Source: Rhodobacteraceae bacterium M385 (GTDB lineage: Bacteria; Pseudomonadota; Alphaproteobacteria; Rhodobacterales; Rhodobacteraceae). Taken from it: 64,000 bases of DNA. The stretch spans positions 372,001 through 436,000 of the forward strand of contig CP081102.1 of NCBI GenBank assembly GCA_025141835.1, read 5' to 3'. Made by a program: the position numbers and the translations under genes. This document shows, one piece after another, positions 1 to 7,978 of this stretch (position 1 is its first letter; every line of letters starts with the position of its first letter). Under the pieces are notes generated by a model that was given only the letters and a program-made list of their open reading frames with translations, was not told the DNA's origin and ran no database searches.

Positions 1-431
1 CTGACGGCCACACAGCCCTCGGTCTTGCGGAAGGGGCCGCGCCATTGGTGTATGAAGATGGCTGATCCCTTGCCGCGCTGCGCATCGGGCCAGTTCCAAT
101 CGGTGACCAGCACGATGTCGTAAAGGGAATCACCACGGGCCAGACGCTCCGCCGATCCGGCGAAGGGGCGGCGGGTCGGTAGATTATAGCCTGCGCGCGT
201 GTCATCATCGGACCAAAGATCATTAGGGCCAATCGGCTTGGCCCAATGGCAAGGCTTGGGGCCACGATCCGCACGGTAGAGACAGCCCACGATGCGGTGA
301 ATGCCCACGGGCGTACCGCCATCGCCTTCACGTTTATCGCGCACCACGCCGCCCCGGCCCACGGTATAGGGCAGCGAAGCGCCCCAGAACCGCAGGCCCA
401 TAGGGGTCAGGACGATGTCTTCGGGGCTCAT
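1..431 (-). CDS. L,D-transpeptidase, YkuD family (C-terminus beyond window)
   Basis: The visible 143 residues begin MSPEDIVLTPMGLRFWGASL and run off the left edge of the window. Near the edge the protein reads SAIFIHQWRGPF followed by KTEGCVAV. This matches the YkuD/ErfK signature, in which a histidine precedes a [ST]xGC catalytic-cysteine motif. The family forms or remodels 3-3 peptidoglycan cross-links, or attaches proteins to peptidoglycan, in the periplasm. No signal peptide is seen at this start, so it may belong to the short YkuD-domain proteins of Rhodobacterales whose substrate is unknown. The ATG overlaps the ribA stop (ATGA), which implies translational coupling. Confidence 0.85.
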   Translation of the reverse strand, partial: MSPEDIVLTPMGLRFWGASLPYTVGRGGVVRDKREGDGGTPVGIHRIVGCLYRADRGPKPCHWAKPIGPNDLWSDDDTRAGYNLPTRRPFAGSAERLARGDSLYDIVLVTDWNWPDAQRGKGSAIFIHQWRGPFRKTEGCVAV

Positions 432-1501
432 AACAAATGGCCGGATTTATCGCGCTTCACGTCAAGATAGGCGGCGTTGTGCAGGTTTGATTCGATCACA
501 AGGGGAACGCGGGTGGCGACGGTGATGCCTTCGCCTTCCAACATCTCGACCTTGCGGGGGTTGTTGGTCATCAGGCGTACGGCGTCAAAGCCCATGCGGC
601 GCAGCAGATTAGCGCCGATGCGGAAATCGCGTTCGTCATCCTCGAACCCAAGGCGGTGATTGGCCTCGACCGTGTCGAACCCCTGATCTTGCAAGGCGTA
701 GGCGCGCATCTTGTTGGCAAGCCCAATCCCGCGCCCCTCTTGGTTAAGGTAGAGCAGCACCCCTTCACCCTCGGCCCCCATGGCCGTCAACGCGCCGTGC
801 AGTTGCGGGCCGCAGTCGCATTTGAGCGAGCCCAAAACGTCGCCGGTGAAACAAGCGGAGTGAAGCCGCACAAGGACCGGTTCGGCGCGGTCCGGGCGAC
901 CGACCTCGATGGCGTAATGCTCGATCTCGGCATTGTCGGGCCGGAAGATATGGAGCCGTCCGGCCCCGGCCAGCGCCATGGGCAGGCGGGCGGCAGCAAC
1001 GGGGGAAAGGGGGGTGGCGGTGGCAAGGTCATGGAGCGTGGCGGTCAGGGGCAGCACGGTCAGGCCTTCGGGCCATTGCGTGACGGTAACCCCAACAACG
1101 GCGGGCAGAAGCTGTGCCGATTTGGCGAGCAGAACAGCGGCACGGTGGAGGGCGGCGGTGCCTTCGCGATCTTCCTTGAACGGGCCTTTCAAGGGCGTGT
1201 TCATATCGCTGGCGGGGTCTGCCAGCTCGGACAACCAGCGCGCGCCCGCATCGGCGGGCATTACGATCCGAGCGATATCACCGTCGTAGACACGGACCTT
1301 CAACGTCTCGGCCCGCCAACCGGTAATGGCGGCGACGACGGGACCAAGGGTGCGCAGGGCGTCCAAGCGGTCGTCACGGGCAGTTTCGCACGCCATGACG
1401 ATCAAGGCAGCGCCGCCGTCTTGCAAGACAACAGGCAGGCCCACGCGCAGGTCACTACGGGCACGGGCGACAAGGTCCGATATGGAGGGTAAAAGACTCA
1501 T
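428..1501 (-). CDS. ribA: GTP cyclohydrolase II with degenerate N-terminal domain
   Basis: Catalyses the first committed step of riboflavin synthesis, GTP to 2,5-diamino-6-ribosylamino-pyrimidinone phosphate. In the 357-residue product the C-terminal domain (about 180-345) has the zinc cysteines Cys217, Cys228 and Cys230 in CFTGDVLGSLKCDCG and the loop NQEGRGIGL. The first ~160 residues sit where a RibB-type DHBP synthase domain would be but lack its acidic metal-binding cluster, so I infer a degenerate or accessory domain. An upstream in-frame extension to 1609 exists, but MSLLPSISDL fits the family better. The 3' end overlaps the transpeptidase start. Confidence 0.93.
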   Translation of the reverse strand: MSLLPSISDLVARARSDLRVGLPVVLQDGGAALIVMACETARDDRLDALRTLGPVVAAITGWRAETLKVRVYDGDIARIVMPADAGARWLSELADPASDMNTPLKGPFKEDREGTAALHRAAVLLAKSAQLLPAVVGVTVTQWPEGLTVLPLTATLHDLATATPLSPVAAARLPMALAGAGRLHIFRPDNAEIEHYAIEVGRPDRAEPVLVRLHSACFTGDVLGSLKCDCGPQLHGALTAMGAEGEGVLLYLNQEGRGIGLANKMRAYALQDQGFDTVEANHRLGFEDDERDFRIGANLLRRMGFDAVRLMTNNPRKVEMLEGEGITVATRVPLVIESNLHNAAYLDVKRDKSGHLL

Positions 1502-1666
1502 GTCCCTGACATAGCCCGCCCGGCGGGGGAATTGAAACGCTGTCACGAACTGAAACATTTCCTCACAGGCGCACACACAGGCGTGAGACATGGTTACATC
1601 CATGGACAAAAGGGGCAGCGGCGCGTCATGTCAGGGCAACGGAACACGCAGACGGGAGCCCAACCA
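1502..1666. promoter_or_regulatory. Divergent intergenic region between ribA and the response regulator
   Basis: These 165 bases must hold the promoters for both divergent units. A TTGAAA near 1531 could be a plus-strand -35 box, but no convincing -10 accompanies it. GGGAGCC lies shortly before the regulator ATG. Nothing else is resolvable by eye. Confidence 0.3.
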
Positions 1667-2353
1667 ATGGCAAACCTCAAGAAAATCCTTTTGGTCGATG
1701 ACGAAGACGACCTGCGCGAAGCGCTGTCCGAGCAGCTGGTGATGACCGAAGATTTCGACGTATTTGAGGCCGCCGACGGCGCGCAAGCGATGGAGAGGGT
1801 CAAGGAAGGCATCTACGATCTGGTGATCCTTGATGTGGGCCTTCCCGACACCGATGGCCGCGAGCTGTGCCGCTTGATGCGCAAGCAGGGGGTGAAATGC
1901 CCCGTGCTTATGCTGACGGGCCACGACAGCGATGCCGACACGATCCTTGGCCTTGATGCAGGTGCCAACGACTACGTTACCAAACCCTTCCGCTTCCCGG
2001 TTCTTCTGGCCCGTATCCGCGCCCAGTTACGCCAGCACGAACAGTCGGAAGATGCGGTATTCCAGCTTGGGCCATACACGTTCAAGCCTGCCATGAAGAT
2101 GCTGATTACCGAGGACGAGCGGAAGATCCGCCTGACCGAGAAAGAGACCAATATCCTCAAGTTCCTGTACCGGGCCCAAGATGGCGTGGTGGCCCGCGAA
2201 GTGCTGCTGCACGAGGTTTGGGGCTACAACGCTGGTGTCACGACCCACACACTAGAGACGCATATTTACCGTTTGCGCCAAAAAATTGAGCCGGACCCGT
2301 CAAATGCTCGCCTTCTTGTGACCGAATCCGGTGGATATAGACTGGTCGCGTAG
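1667..2353 (+). CDS. OmpR/PhoB-family response regulator (CenR/OmpR-1-like)
   Basis: A 228-residue two-component regulator. The receiver domain (1-120) has the acidic pair Asp11/Asp12, phospho-acceptor Asp56 in VILDVGLP, Thr84 and Lys106 in VTKPF. A winged-helix DNA-binding domain follows (about 130-228), ending in ETHIYRLRQKIE and ESGGYRLVA. The start MANLKKILLV is chosen because the receiver begins immediately; the upstream in-frame extension is unlikely to be translated. No kinase gene is adjacent. In Rhodobacter sphaeroides an OmpR-type regulator of the cell envelope (CenR, also called OmpR-1, from memory) carries the sRNA SorX in its 3' UTR. The structured 3' UTR here suggests this is its orthologue, which is an inference. 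Confidence 0.9.
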   Translation: MANLKKILLVDDEDDLREALSEQLVMTEDFDVFEAADGAQAMERVKEGIYDLVILDVGLPDTDGRELCRLMRKQGVKCPVLMLTGHDSDADTILGLDAGANDYVTKPFRFPVLLARIRAQLRQHEQSEDAVFQLGPYTFKPAMKMLITEDERKIRLTEKETNILKFLYRAQDGVVAREVLLHEVWGYNAGVTTHTLETHIYRLRQKIEPDPSNARLLVTESGGYRLVA

Positions 2354-2398
2354 ACTTTAACGGCTCTTTAAGCGTTCCTATGTACGTAAAAGAGCAAC

Positions 2399-2490
2399 AG
2401 ATCCCCCGGTGCCGGGTGTCCCGACCTCCCTCGGGAAAGGCACCACTCTCCCTGTTGACTGGCCCGGACCTTGCGTCCGGGCTTTTTTTT
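2399..2490 (+). ncRNA. sorX: SorX-like sRNA in the 3' UTR of the response regulator mRNA
   Basis: Two hairpins lie between the regulator stop and the next gene. The first has outer arms GGTGCC (2408-2413) and GGCACC (2439-2444) and inner arms CCCGA (2420-2424) and TCGGG (2431-2435), closing on a C-rich CCTCCC loop. A single-stranded linker follows, then a Rho-independent terminator. In R. sphaeroides SorX is released by RNase E from the 3' UTR of an OmpR-type regulator mRNA and targets a polyamine transporter mRNA (from memory). Position and architecture match. Sequence identity to known SorX was not checked, and the 5' end given is approximate. Confidence 0.55.
2462..2490 (+). terminator. 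Rho-independent terminator
   Basis: A perfect 8-bp stem GCCCGGAC/GTCCGGGC (2462-2469 with 2475-2482) has a 5-base loop and is followed by eight T. It ends the response-regulator transcript and the SorX-like RNA. Confidence 0.92.
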
Positions 2491-2563
2491 GAGATTTCGC
2501 TTTACCTCAAGTGAACTTGAGGAATTATCAAGTGAGTCGTCTTAATGAAACAGGAGTCGACCG

Positions 2564-2941
2564 ATGCAATCGCAACTTGAACACCTCAACATCACAGTCC
2601 CGCAGCCAGAGGCGACCGCCGACATGCTACGCACCCTCTTCGGCTGGCAAATCCGTTGGCAAGGCCCGGCCAAAGATGGCGGCCATTCGGTCCATGTGGG
2701 GGGCAATGACAGCTACCTCGCCCTTTATGCGCCTAAGGCCCCGTTGCAACAGGCGGAAGACTCCTATGGGCGGGTGAATGGGCTGAACCACTTGGGCGTG
2801 GTGGTGGATGATCTGGGCGCAGTCGAGGCGCGGGTGAAAGGCCTAGGGCTGGTGCCCCACAATCACGCGGATTATGCGCCGGGGCGACGGTTTTATTTTC
2901 ACGATGACAACGGGTTAGAGATTGAAGTCGTGCAATATTGA
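2564..2941 (+). CDS. VOC (glyoxalase/bleomycin-resistance) family protein
   Basis: A 125-residue single-module pair of beta-alpha-beta-beta-beta units. The first strand carries LEHLNITVPQP and the second half carries NHLGVVVDDL. The C-terminus GLEIEVVQY supplies the usual terminal metal-binding glutamate. The family includes glyoxalase I, dioxygenases and resistance proteins; the substrate here cannot be assigned. The start follows CAGGAGTCGACCG, a good ribosome-binding site. It stands alone after the terminator and converges on the MFS gene, with only five bases between the two coding ends. Confidence 0.85.
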   Translation: MQSQLEHLNITVPQPEATADMLRTLFGWQIRWQGPAKDGGHSVHVGGNDSYLALYAPKAPLQQAEDSYGRVNGLNHLGVVVDDLGAVEARVKGLGLVPHNHADYAPGRRFYFHDDNGLEIEVVQY

Positions 2942-2946
2942 AAGGC

Positions 2947-4197
2947 TCAGGCGCGGGGCAATCGCAACCGCGCCAAGCCATAGGCAAAGAGCGCTAAAAA
3001 GAGCCCCGCGCACAGCAGGAACACGAGGCGCAGGGCGTCTTCCCGGCCCATCGACGGCTCTGCAATCGCCATGATCCAACCACCCGCCAAGGCGCCAAGG
3101 GGCATCATCCCCCAGCCAAAGAACCGGTAGATAGAATTGACCCGGCCCAGTAGCGCATCGGGGATGACCCTTTGGCGGAAAGACACGGTAACGACGTTCC
3201 ATAGCACCGCTACGAAGGTTTCCAGGAACATAAGGGCCACCGCGACCCAGACCTGCGACGTCAGATAAAGCCCCAGAAACGGGAGCGGCATGAGCGCCAA
3301 AGCCACCCAAAGGCTACGAGACGACCCAAGCCGCGCGGCGATCCAAGGGCACAGCAAGCCGCCCGCAACGCCCCCCGCCGCGCCTGCGGTTAGCAACATG
3401 CCATGCCCGAATGCGCCAAGGCCCAAGACCTCTTGGCTATAGAGAACCAGCACCGTGAAGCCCGCCATATGCGCGGCGTTCAGCCCGCCCAATATCAGGG
3501 CCAGTTGCAAGATCACCCGATGCCCTTTGATCCAGGTCCAGCCTGCGCGCATCTCTCTCCAAAAGCCCTCACGCGGGGCCAACGCACCCCGCGCAGGGAA
3601 GGCGATGGCCCAAACGGCAAAGGCGGCAAGGGCGAAGCCAAGGGCTTCAAACACGAAAGGCGCAGGAACGGTGAGGGCGATCAACAGCCCCGCAAGGGGC
3701 GGCCCGACGAACTGCCCCATGACCTGCTCCACCGACCAGATTTGGCCGTTGGCCTCCTCTAGACGGTCCTTGTGGACGATGCTGGGAAGGGCAGTTTGCG
3801 CGGCGTTATCCCGAAACACTTCCGCCGTACCCATCAGGAAAGCGAGGGCTGATAGCCCGCCAATCATCCACATGATCTGCTGCGACCCCGCGGCCTCTCT
3901 CGGGCCAGCGACGATTAGGGCGACAACGGCCAACGCCAAGGCCATGCGGGCCAAATCGGCACGGACCATCATTTTCTGGCGGTCGGCGCGATCCGTCCAA
4001 ACGCCCACGGGCAGGGACCACAAAAACCAGGGCAGACGGGTGGCGAAGGCCACGATAGCAAGGGCGCGTGGGTCCGTGGTGATAAGCGTCGCCATCCAGG
4101 GAAAGGCCAAGACGCCGATCCCATCGGACAAGTTCGACAGACCCGCGCCAGACATCAACAGGCGGAAATTGCGGTTCTCTCGGATCAAGGCGGGCAT
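2947..4197 (-). CDS. MFS transporter, probable drug/metabolite exporter
   Basis: A 416-residue integral membrane protein with about 12 hydrophobic segments. The loop WTDRADRQKMMVRADLARM between helices 2 and 3 matches the MFS motif DRxxRR/K. It resembles the exporter-type subfamily (MFS_3, enterobactin-exporter-like). The ATG at 4203 is directly abutted by AAGGAG, so the ATG at 4197 (MPALIRENRNF), six bases from that Shine-Dalgarno, is preferred. It is divergent from the hydrolase gene across about 48 bases. The substrate is unknown. Confidence 0.85.
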   Translation of the reverse strand: MPALIRENRNFRLLMSGAGLSNLSDGIGVLAFPWMATLITTDPRALAIVAFATRLPWFLWSLPVGVWTDRADRQKMMVRADLARMALALAVVALIVAGPREAAGSQQIMWMIGGLSALAFLMGTAEVFRDNAAQTALPSIVHKDRLEEANGQIWSVEQVMGQFVGPPLAGLLIALTVPAPFVFEALGFALAAFAVWAIAFPARGALAPREGFWREMRAGWTWIKGHRVILQLALILGGLNAAHMAGFTVLVLYSQEVLGLGAFGHGMLLTAGAAGGVAGGLLCPWIAARLGSSRSLWVALALMPLPFLGLYLTSQVWVAVALMFLETFVAVLWNVVTVSFRQRVIPDALLGRVNSIYRFFGWGMMPLGALAGGWIMAIAEPSMGREDALRLVFLLCAGLFLALFAYGLARLRLPRA

Positions 4198-4245
4198 CGA
4201 CATCTCCTTCCGGGCCAGCTTGCGCCGGGAAAAGGATCAGGCACA

Positions 4246-5214
4246 ATGCACACCATGAGATTTCTTTTCAAACTGCTCCTCGGCCTAAGCCTCCTCGCCG
4301 CGCTGACACTGGGCGGGTTCCGCCTTGCCGCTCACCTGCGCGAGGAGGAGGTCGCCGCAGATGTTGCCCCTAACGATGGGCGCTTGGTGGCGACGGCGCG
4401 GCAAGGCATCTTCGCCATTGAACGCGGTCCGGCAGATGGCCCTCCGGTGCTGTTGATACACGGCTCTGTCGGCTGGTCCGGGTCTTGGCGGCACACTTTG
4501 GATGTCTTGGCGGCAGAGGGTTACCGCGCCATCGCCATAGACCTGCCGCCGATGGGGTTCTCGGACCGTGACCCGGGCGAAGACTACGGGCGCGCGGCCA
4601 CTGCGGCGCGTATCCTCGCCTTTGCCGAGGCCGAAGGGATCACCCCGCATATCGTCGCCCACTCCTTCGGGGCTGGGGCCGCGGTCGAAGCGCTTATGCA
4701 ACAACCCGATGCCTTTGCTTCTCTGACCATCATCAACGGCGCCCTTCCGTTGGATCGGCAAGCGGCTGCTCTGCCCGCTCCCCTGCGTCCCCTCTGGCTG
4801 CGCGAGACGCTGGTCTCTGCCACCGTCACCAACCCGCTGTTGTCGCGGCGCCTGCTGCAAGCCTTTCTGCATCGCAAAGACGCCGCCACCGATGAGGTTC
4901 TCTCGACCCTCTCGCGCCCGAGCCGCCTTGAAGGCGCGACCGAGGCGCTCGCCACCTGGCTCCCAACTCTACTAATTGCCCCCACGGATCTCCCCTCAAC
5001 CACCTCCGTGGCCTACGAGAATATTACTCTCCCCACCGCAATCATCTGGGGCGCGGAAGACACGACAACCCCGCTTGCTCAAGGCGAAAACCTGCACCGC
5101 TTGATCCCAAATAGTACCCTGACCGTCATTCCCGATGTCGGCCACATCCCTATGATCGAAGACCCGCAGGCCTTCGCCGCAGCTCTTCTCTCGGCGCTCG
5201 CCACCCTCCGCTAG
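4246..5214 (+). CDS. Alpha/beta-fold hydrolase, membrane-anchored or exported
   Basis: A 322-residue protein with an N-terminal hydrophobic segment (about 5-28) that looks like a signal anchor. The catalytic triad is visible: Ser140 in VAHSFGAG, Asp272 in WGAEDTTTP and His300 in VGHIPMIEDP. The oxyanion region is LLIHGSVGWSGSW. It belongs to the broad lipase/esterase and epoxide-hydrolase-like group; its substrate is not predictable. AAAGGA lies about nine bases before the ATG. A possible alternative start is ATG 4255. Confidence 0.87.
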   Translation: MHTMRFLFKLLLGLSLLAALTLGGFRLAAHLREEEVAADVAPNDGRLVATARQGIFAIERGPADGPPVLLIHGSVGWSGSWRHTLDVLAAEGYRAIAIDLPPMGFSDRDPGEDYGRAATAARILAFAEAEGITPHIVAHSFGAGAAVEALMQQPDAFASLTIINGALPLDRQAAALPAPLRPLWLRETLVSATVTNPLLSRRLLQAFLHRKDAATDEVLSTLSRPSRLEGATEALATWLPTLLIAPTDLPSTTSVAYENITLPTAIIWGAEDTTTPLAQGENLHRLIPNSTLTVIPDVGHIPMIEDPQAFAAALLSALATLR

Positions 5215-5225
5215 CGCCCCCCCCT

Positions 5226-5293
5226 CATTCACCTTTTCAGAAATATCGCGGGGGTGGGGGCATCTTTGATGCCACCAGGGGGCAGCGCCCCCT
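5226..5293. repeat. Intergenic GATATTT/GC-hairpin repeat element, copy 1
   Basis: Read on the minus strand this contains a GC-rich hairpin AGGGGGC-GCT-GCCCCCT (5277-5293), then CCCCGCGATATTTCTGAAAA. The plus-strand element near 49.54-49.60 kb has the same order: GC-rich block, GATATTT, then a GAA-containing purine stretch. I recall similar elements in many Rhodobacterales intergenic regions. The role is unknown; it could end transcription between the hydrolase and xth. Confidence 0.45.
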
Positions 5294-5348
5294 AGACACG
5301 CCTGTTCCAATCCCTATCGTCGCCGCACCCCACAACCGGAGCCACAAC

Positions 5349-6137
5349 ATGCCCTTCACCCTCGCCACTTGGAACATCAATTCTGTTCGCCTTCGGCAGA
5401 CCCTTGTGGCGCAGTTGATGACGGAAGAGGCGCCTGATGTGCTCTGCCTTCAGGAATGCAAAAGCCCGGTCGATAAAATGCCCTCGGACGTGTTTGCCGC
5501 CCTTGGCTACACCCATGTCGTGGCGCGCGGGCAGAAGGGCTATAACGGCGTCGCGATCTATTCGAAAATTCCGATGGTTGAAGCGGGGTCGCATGAATTT
5601 GCCGGCCTCGACCACGCTCGCCACGTCGCGGGGCAGCTGGAAAATGGGGTGACGATCCACAACTTCTACGTGCCTGCGGGCGGGGATGAGCCGAACCGGG
5701 AAAAGAACATCAAGTTCGGCCAGAAGCTCGACTACATGACAGATATGCGGGACTGGGCCCATGCCGACAAACCGCAGAAATCCATCCTTGTGGGGGATCT
5801 CAACATCGCGCCCCGCGAAGATGATGTCTGGGATCATAAGAAACTGCTGAAAGTTGTTTCCCATACGCCGATCGAGGTCGAACATATGGCCCAGGCGCAG
5901 GAGGCGGGCGGTTGGGTGGACGTGACCCGTGCCGATATCCCCGATGGCAAGCTGTTTAGCTGGTGGTCCTACCGGTCCCCGGATTGGGATAGCGCCGACA
6001 AGGGCCGCAGGCTCGATCACGTTTGGGCCACTTCCGATATTGCCACGGCGGCGCATTCCTCTCGGGTGGCGCGTCATGCGCGGGGGTGGGAAAAGCCCTC
6101 GGACCACGCGCCTGTCTTTGCGACTTTTGACCTCTAG
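5349..6137 (+). CDS. xth: Exodeoxyribonuclease III
   Basis: A 262-residue AP endonuclease/3'-5' exonuclease of base-excision repair. It shows the family landmarks in order: Asn9 in ATWNINSVR, the metal-binding glutamate Glu36 in LCLQECK, the catalytic GDLNIAP motif, LDHVWAT, and the terminal SDHAPVFATF with the Asp-His pair. Full length. CGGAG precedes the start. It is followed after 66 bases by the thioredoxin gene, which may have its own promoter. Confidence 0.95.
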   Translation: MPFTLATWNINSVRLRQTLVAQLMTEEAPDVLCLQECKSPVDKMPSDVFAALGYTHVVARGQKGYNGVAIYSKIPMVEAGSHEFAGLDHARHVAGQLENGVTIHNFYVPAGGDEPNREKNIKFGQKLDYMTDMRDWAHADKPQKSILVGDLNIAPREDDVWDHKKLLKVVSHTPIEVEHMAQAQEAGGWVDVTRADIPDGKLFSWWSYRSPDWDSADKGRRLDHVWATSDIATAAHSSRVARHARGWEKPSDHAPVFATFDL

Positions 6138-6141
6138 CCCC

Positions 6142-6170
6142 TTGGCGATCGCTACCGGACGCCGCATATA
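6142..6170 (+). promoter_or_regulatory. Candidate sigma-70 promoter for the thioredoxin operon
   Basis: TTGGCG (6142-6147) and CATATA (6165-6170) are separated by exactly 17 bases, about 33 bases before the thioredoxin ATG. The -35 is a partial consensus match. It would drive the thioredoxin, LON-domain and Trm112-like genes. Confidence 0.4.
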
Positions 6171-6203
6171 GCGCGTAACACTAGTCATTGACGGAGCCCC
6201 AAG

Positions 6204-7115
6204 ATGCTCGAATTCGGTACAACACCAGACGCAGCAGCGCCCACCGATCTTATCAAGGATGTTACCGACGCCACCTTCATGACGGACGTGGTCGAGGCCA
6301 GCCAAACGACCCCTGTGATCGTGGATTTCTGGGCTCCTTGGTGCGGCCCCTGCAAGACGCTTGGGCCCCAGCTTGAAGCGGCCGTGACCGCCGCCAAAGG
6401 CAAGGTGCGTATGGTGAAGGTCAACGTAGACGAGAACCAGCAGATCGCCGCGCAGCTTCGGGTGCAATCCATCCCTACGGTCTACGCCTTCCACGAAGGC
6501 CAGCCCGTTGATGGGTTCCAAGGGGCGGTGCCGGAAAGCCAGATCAAGGAATTCGTGAATAAGCTGGCCGCTATGTCGAAGGAAGACGGCGGTCTTGGCG
6601 AAGCGCTGGAGGCGGCTGAGGAAATGCTTGCCGCAGGCGATCACGATGACGCTGCCCAGACCTTCGCCGCGATCCTTGGGGAAGAGCCCGAAAATGCCCC
6701 CGCCATGGCGGGCCTTGCCCGTGCGCATCTGGCCATGGGTCAGACCGATGAGGCCGAGCAACTGCTTAGCACCGCCCCCGATAAAATCTTCAACGCCCCC
6801 GAGTTGGAAGCCATTCGCGCTCAGATCGAGCTGGCCCGGCAAGCCGAAAGCGCGGGTCCATTGGCAGAGCTGCAAGCCGCCGTCGATGCCAACCCCGATG
6901 ACCACGCCGCGCGCTTTGAACTGGCGCAAGCGCTTCATGCCGGGGGCGAAGTGGAGCTGGCCGTGGACAATCTGTTGGAGCTGTTCCGCCGGGATCGCAC
7001 CTGGAATGACGAGGCCGCCAAGACGCAACTTTTCACTATTTTTGAGGCCTTGCCGCCGCAAGATCCCATCGCCCTGAACGGGCGTCGTCGCCTGAGCTCG
7101 ATGATATTTGCCTGA
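6204..7115 (+). CDS. CnoX/YbbN-type thioredoxin with TPR-like C-terminus
   Basis: A 303-residue co-chaperone-type thioredoxin. The thioredoxin fold occupies about 15-125, with a complete WAPWCGPCK active site (Cys47, Cys50) and a cis-proline region QSIPTVYAF. The remainder is alpha-helical and TPR-like, with repeated alanine-rich helices as in YbbN/CnoX. E. coli YbbN has lost one active-site cysteine whereas alphaproteobacterial CnoX retains both, so a redox-active holdase protecting proteins from oxidative damage is the best inference. It heads a tight run with the LON-domain and Trm112-like genes. Confidence 0.9.
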   Translation: MLEFGTTPDAAAPTDLIKDVTDATFMTDVVEASQTTPVIVDFWAPWCGPCKTLGPQLEAAVTAAKGKVRMVKVNVDENQQIAAQLRVQSIPTVYAFHEGQPVDGFQGAVPESQIKEFVNKLAAMSKEDGGLGEALEAAEEMLAAGDHDDAAQTFAAILGEEPENAPAMAGLARAHLAMGQTDEAEQLLSTAPDKIFNAPELEAIRAQIELARQAESAGPLAELQAAVDANPDDHAARFELAQALHAGGEVELAVDNLLELFRRDRTWNDEAAKTQLFTIFEALPPQDPIALNGRRRLSSMIFA

Positions 7116-7136
7116 GGGAAGGATCAGCCTACGTTC

Positions 7137-7787
7137 ATGCGTATGATGACACACGCTGATCTTCCGGGCACGGTCCCGATCTTCCCTTTGCCGGGCGCTT
7201 TGATGCTGCCTCGCTCGCGCTTGCCGCTGCACATCTTTGAACCTCGGTATCTTCAGATGATCGAGGACACGATGAAAACGCCCCATCGCTTGATCGGCAT
7301 GGTGCAGCCCTTTGAGGCCCCCGGTTCGGGGGAGGAGAAGCTGCATCACATCGGGTGTGCAGGCCGATTGACCCAATTCTCGGAAACCGAGGATGGGCGC
7401 TACATGATTACCCTTGGGGGCGTCTCGCGGTTCCGCATCAATCAAGAGGTTTCGGGCTTCATGCCCTATCGCCGTTGCGATGTGTCTTGGGATGGGTTTG
7501 AGGCCGACCTCGGCCCCGCCGAAACCGACAGCGCCTTTGACCGCGACCCTTTTCTGGCACTTCTCAACCGTTATTTTGAGGCTCACGACCTTTCAACAGA
7601 TTGGGACAGCCTGAAGGAAGCCGAGGATGAGTTGCTGATAAACTCTCTCTCCATGTTGTGCCCGTTTGAACCTGAGGAAAAGCAAGCCTTGCTTGAGGCA
7701 CCATCGCTGTCCACCCGCCGCGAAACGCTGGTGACTTTGCTGGAATTTTCCCTGGCCGCAGGCAGCGATGAGGAACGGATGCAATGA
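7137..7787 (+). CDS. LON peptidase N-terminal (substrate-binding) domain protein
   Basis: A 216-residue stand-alone LON-N/PUA-like domain without ATPase or protease modules. [20 protein letters not shown] followed by [11 protein letters not shown] is the family signature. Such proteins are common next to a CnoX-type thioredoxin in alphaproteobacteria; a role in protein quality control or substrate recognition is inferred. Starts at 7137, 7143 or 7146 are all possible. The stop overlaps the next start by four bases. Confidence 0.9.
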   Translation: MRMMTHADLPGTVPIFPLPGALMLPRSRLPLHIFEPRYLQMIEDTMKTPHRLIGMVQPFEAPGSGEEKLHHIGCAGRLTQFSETEDGRYMITLGGVSRFRINQEVSGFMPYRRCDVSWDGFEADLGPAETDSAFDRDPFLALLNRYFEAHDLSTDWDSLKEAEDELLINSLSMLCPFEPEEKQALLEAPSLSTRRETLVTLLEFSLAAGSDEERMQ

Positions 7788-7978
7788 GTGAAGAGAAGAA
7801 ACCTCGCCCCCCCATCGATCGCCGGATGCTAGAGGCGTTGGTCTGTCCGATGACCCAAGCGCCGCTAAGTTATGACGCGGAACGGCAGGAATTGGTGTCT
7901 AAGGCGGCGCATCTTGCCTACCCGATCCGGGGCGGCATTCCGATCATGTTGGAAGAAGAAGCCCGCAAGTTGGACTAA
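7784..7978 (+). CDS. Trm112 family protein (YcaR-like)
   Basis: A 64-residue protein with [13 protein letters not shown] and the typical ending [17 protein letters not shown]. Trm112 proteins in eukaryotes and archaea activate methyltransferases. The bacterial YcaR/UPF0434 role is unsettled. Only one cysteine of the usual zinc-type CPxC arrangement is present, as in other bacterial members. It overlaps the LON-domain gene (ATGA) and converges on the membrane-protein pair, with the two stop codons overlapping. Confidence 0.88.
   Translation: MSEEKKPRPPIDRRMLEALVCPMTQAPLSYDAERQELVSKAAHLAYPIRGGIPIMLEEEARKLD

Noticed and set aside
5292..7586. A 764-codon open frame on the minus strand
   Set aside because: It lies antisense to xth, the thioredoxin and the LON-domain gene, whose proteins are clearly conserved. 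Its translation is low-complexity His/Arg/Gly-rich sequence with no domain, which is a GC-rich shadow frame.
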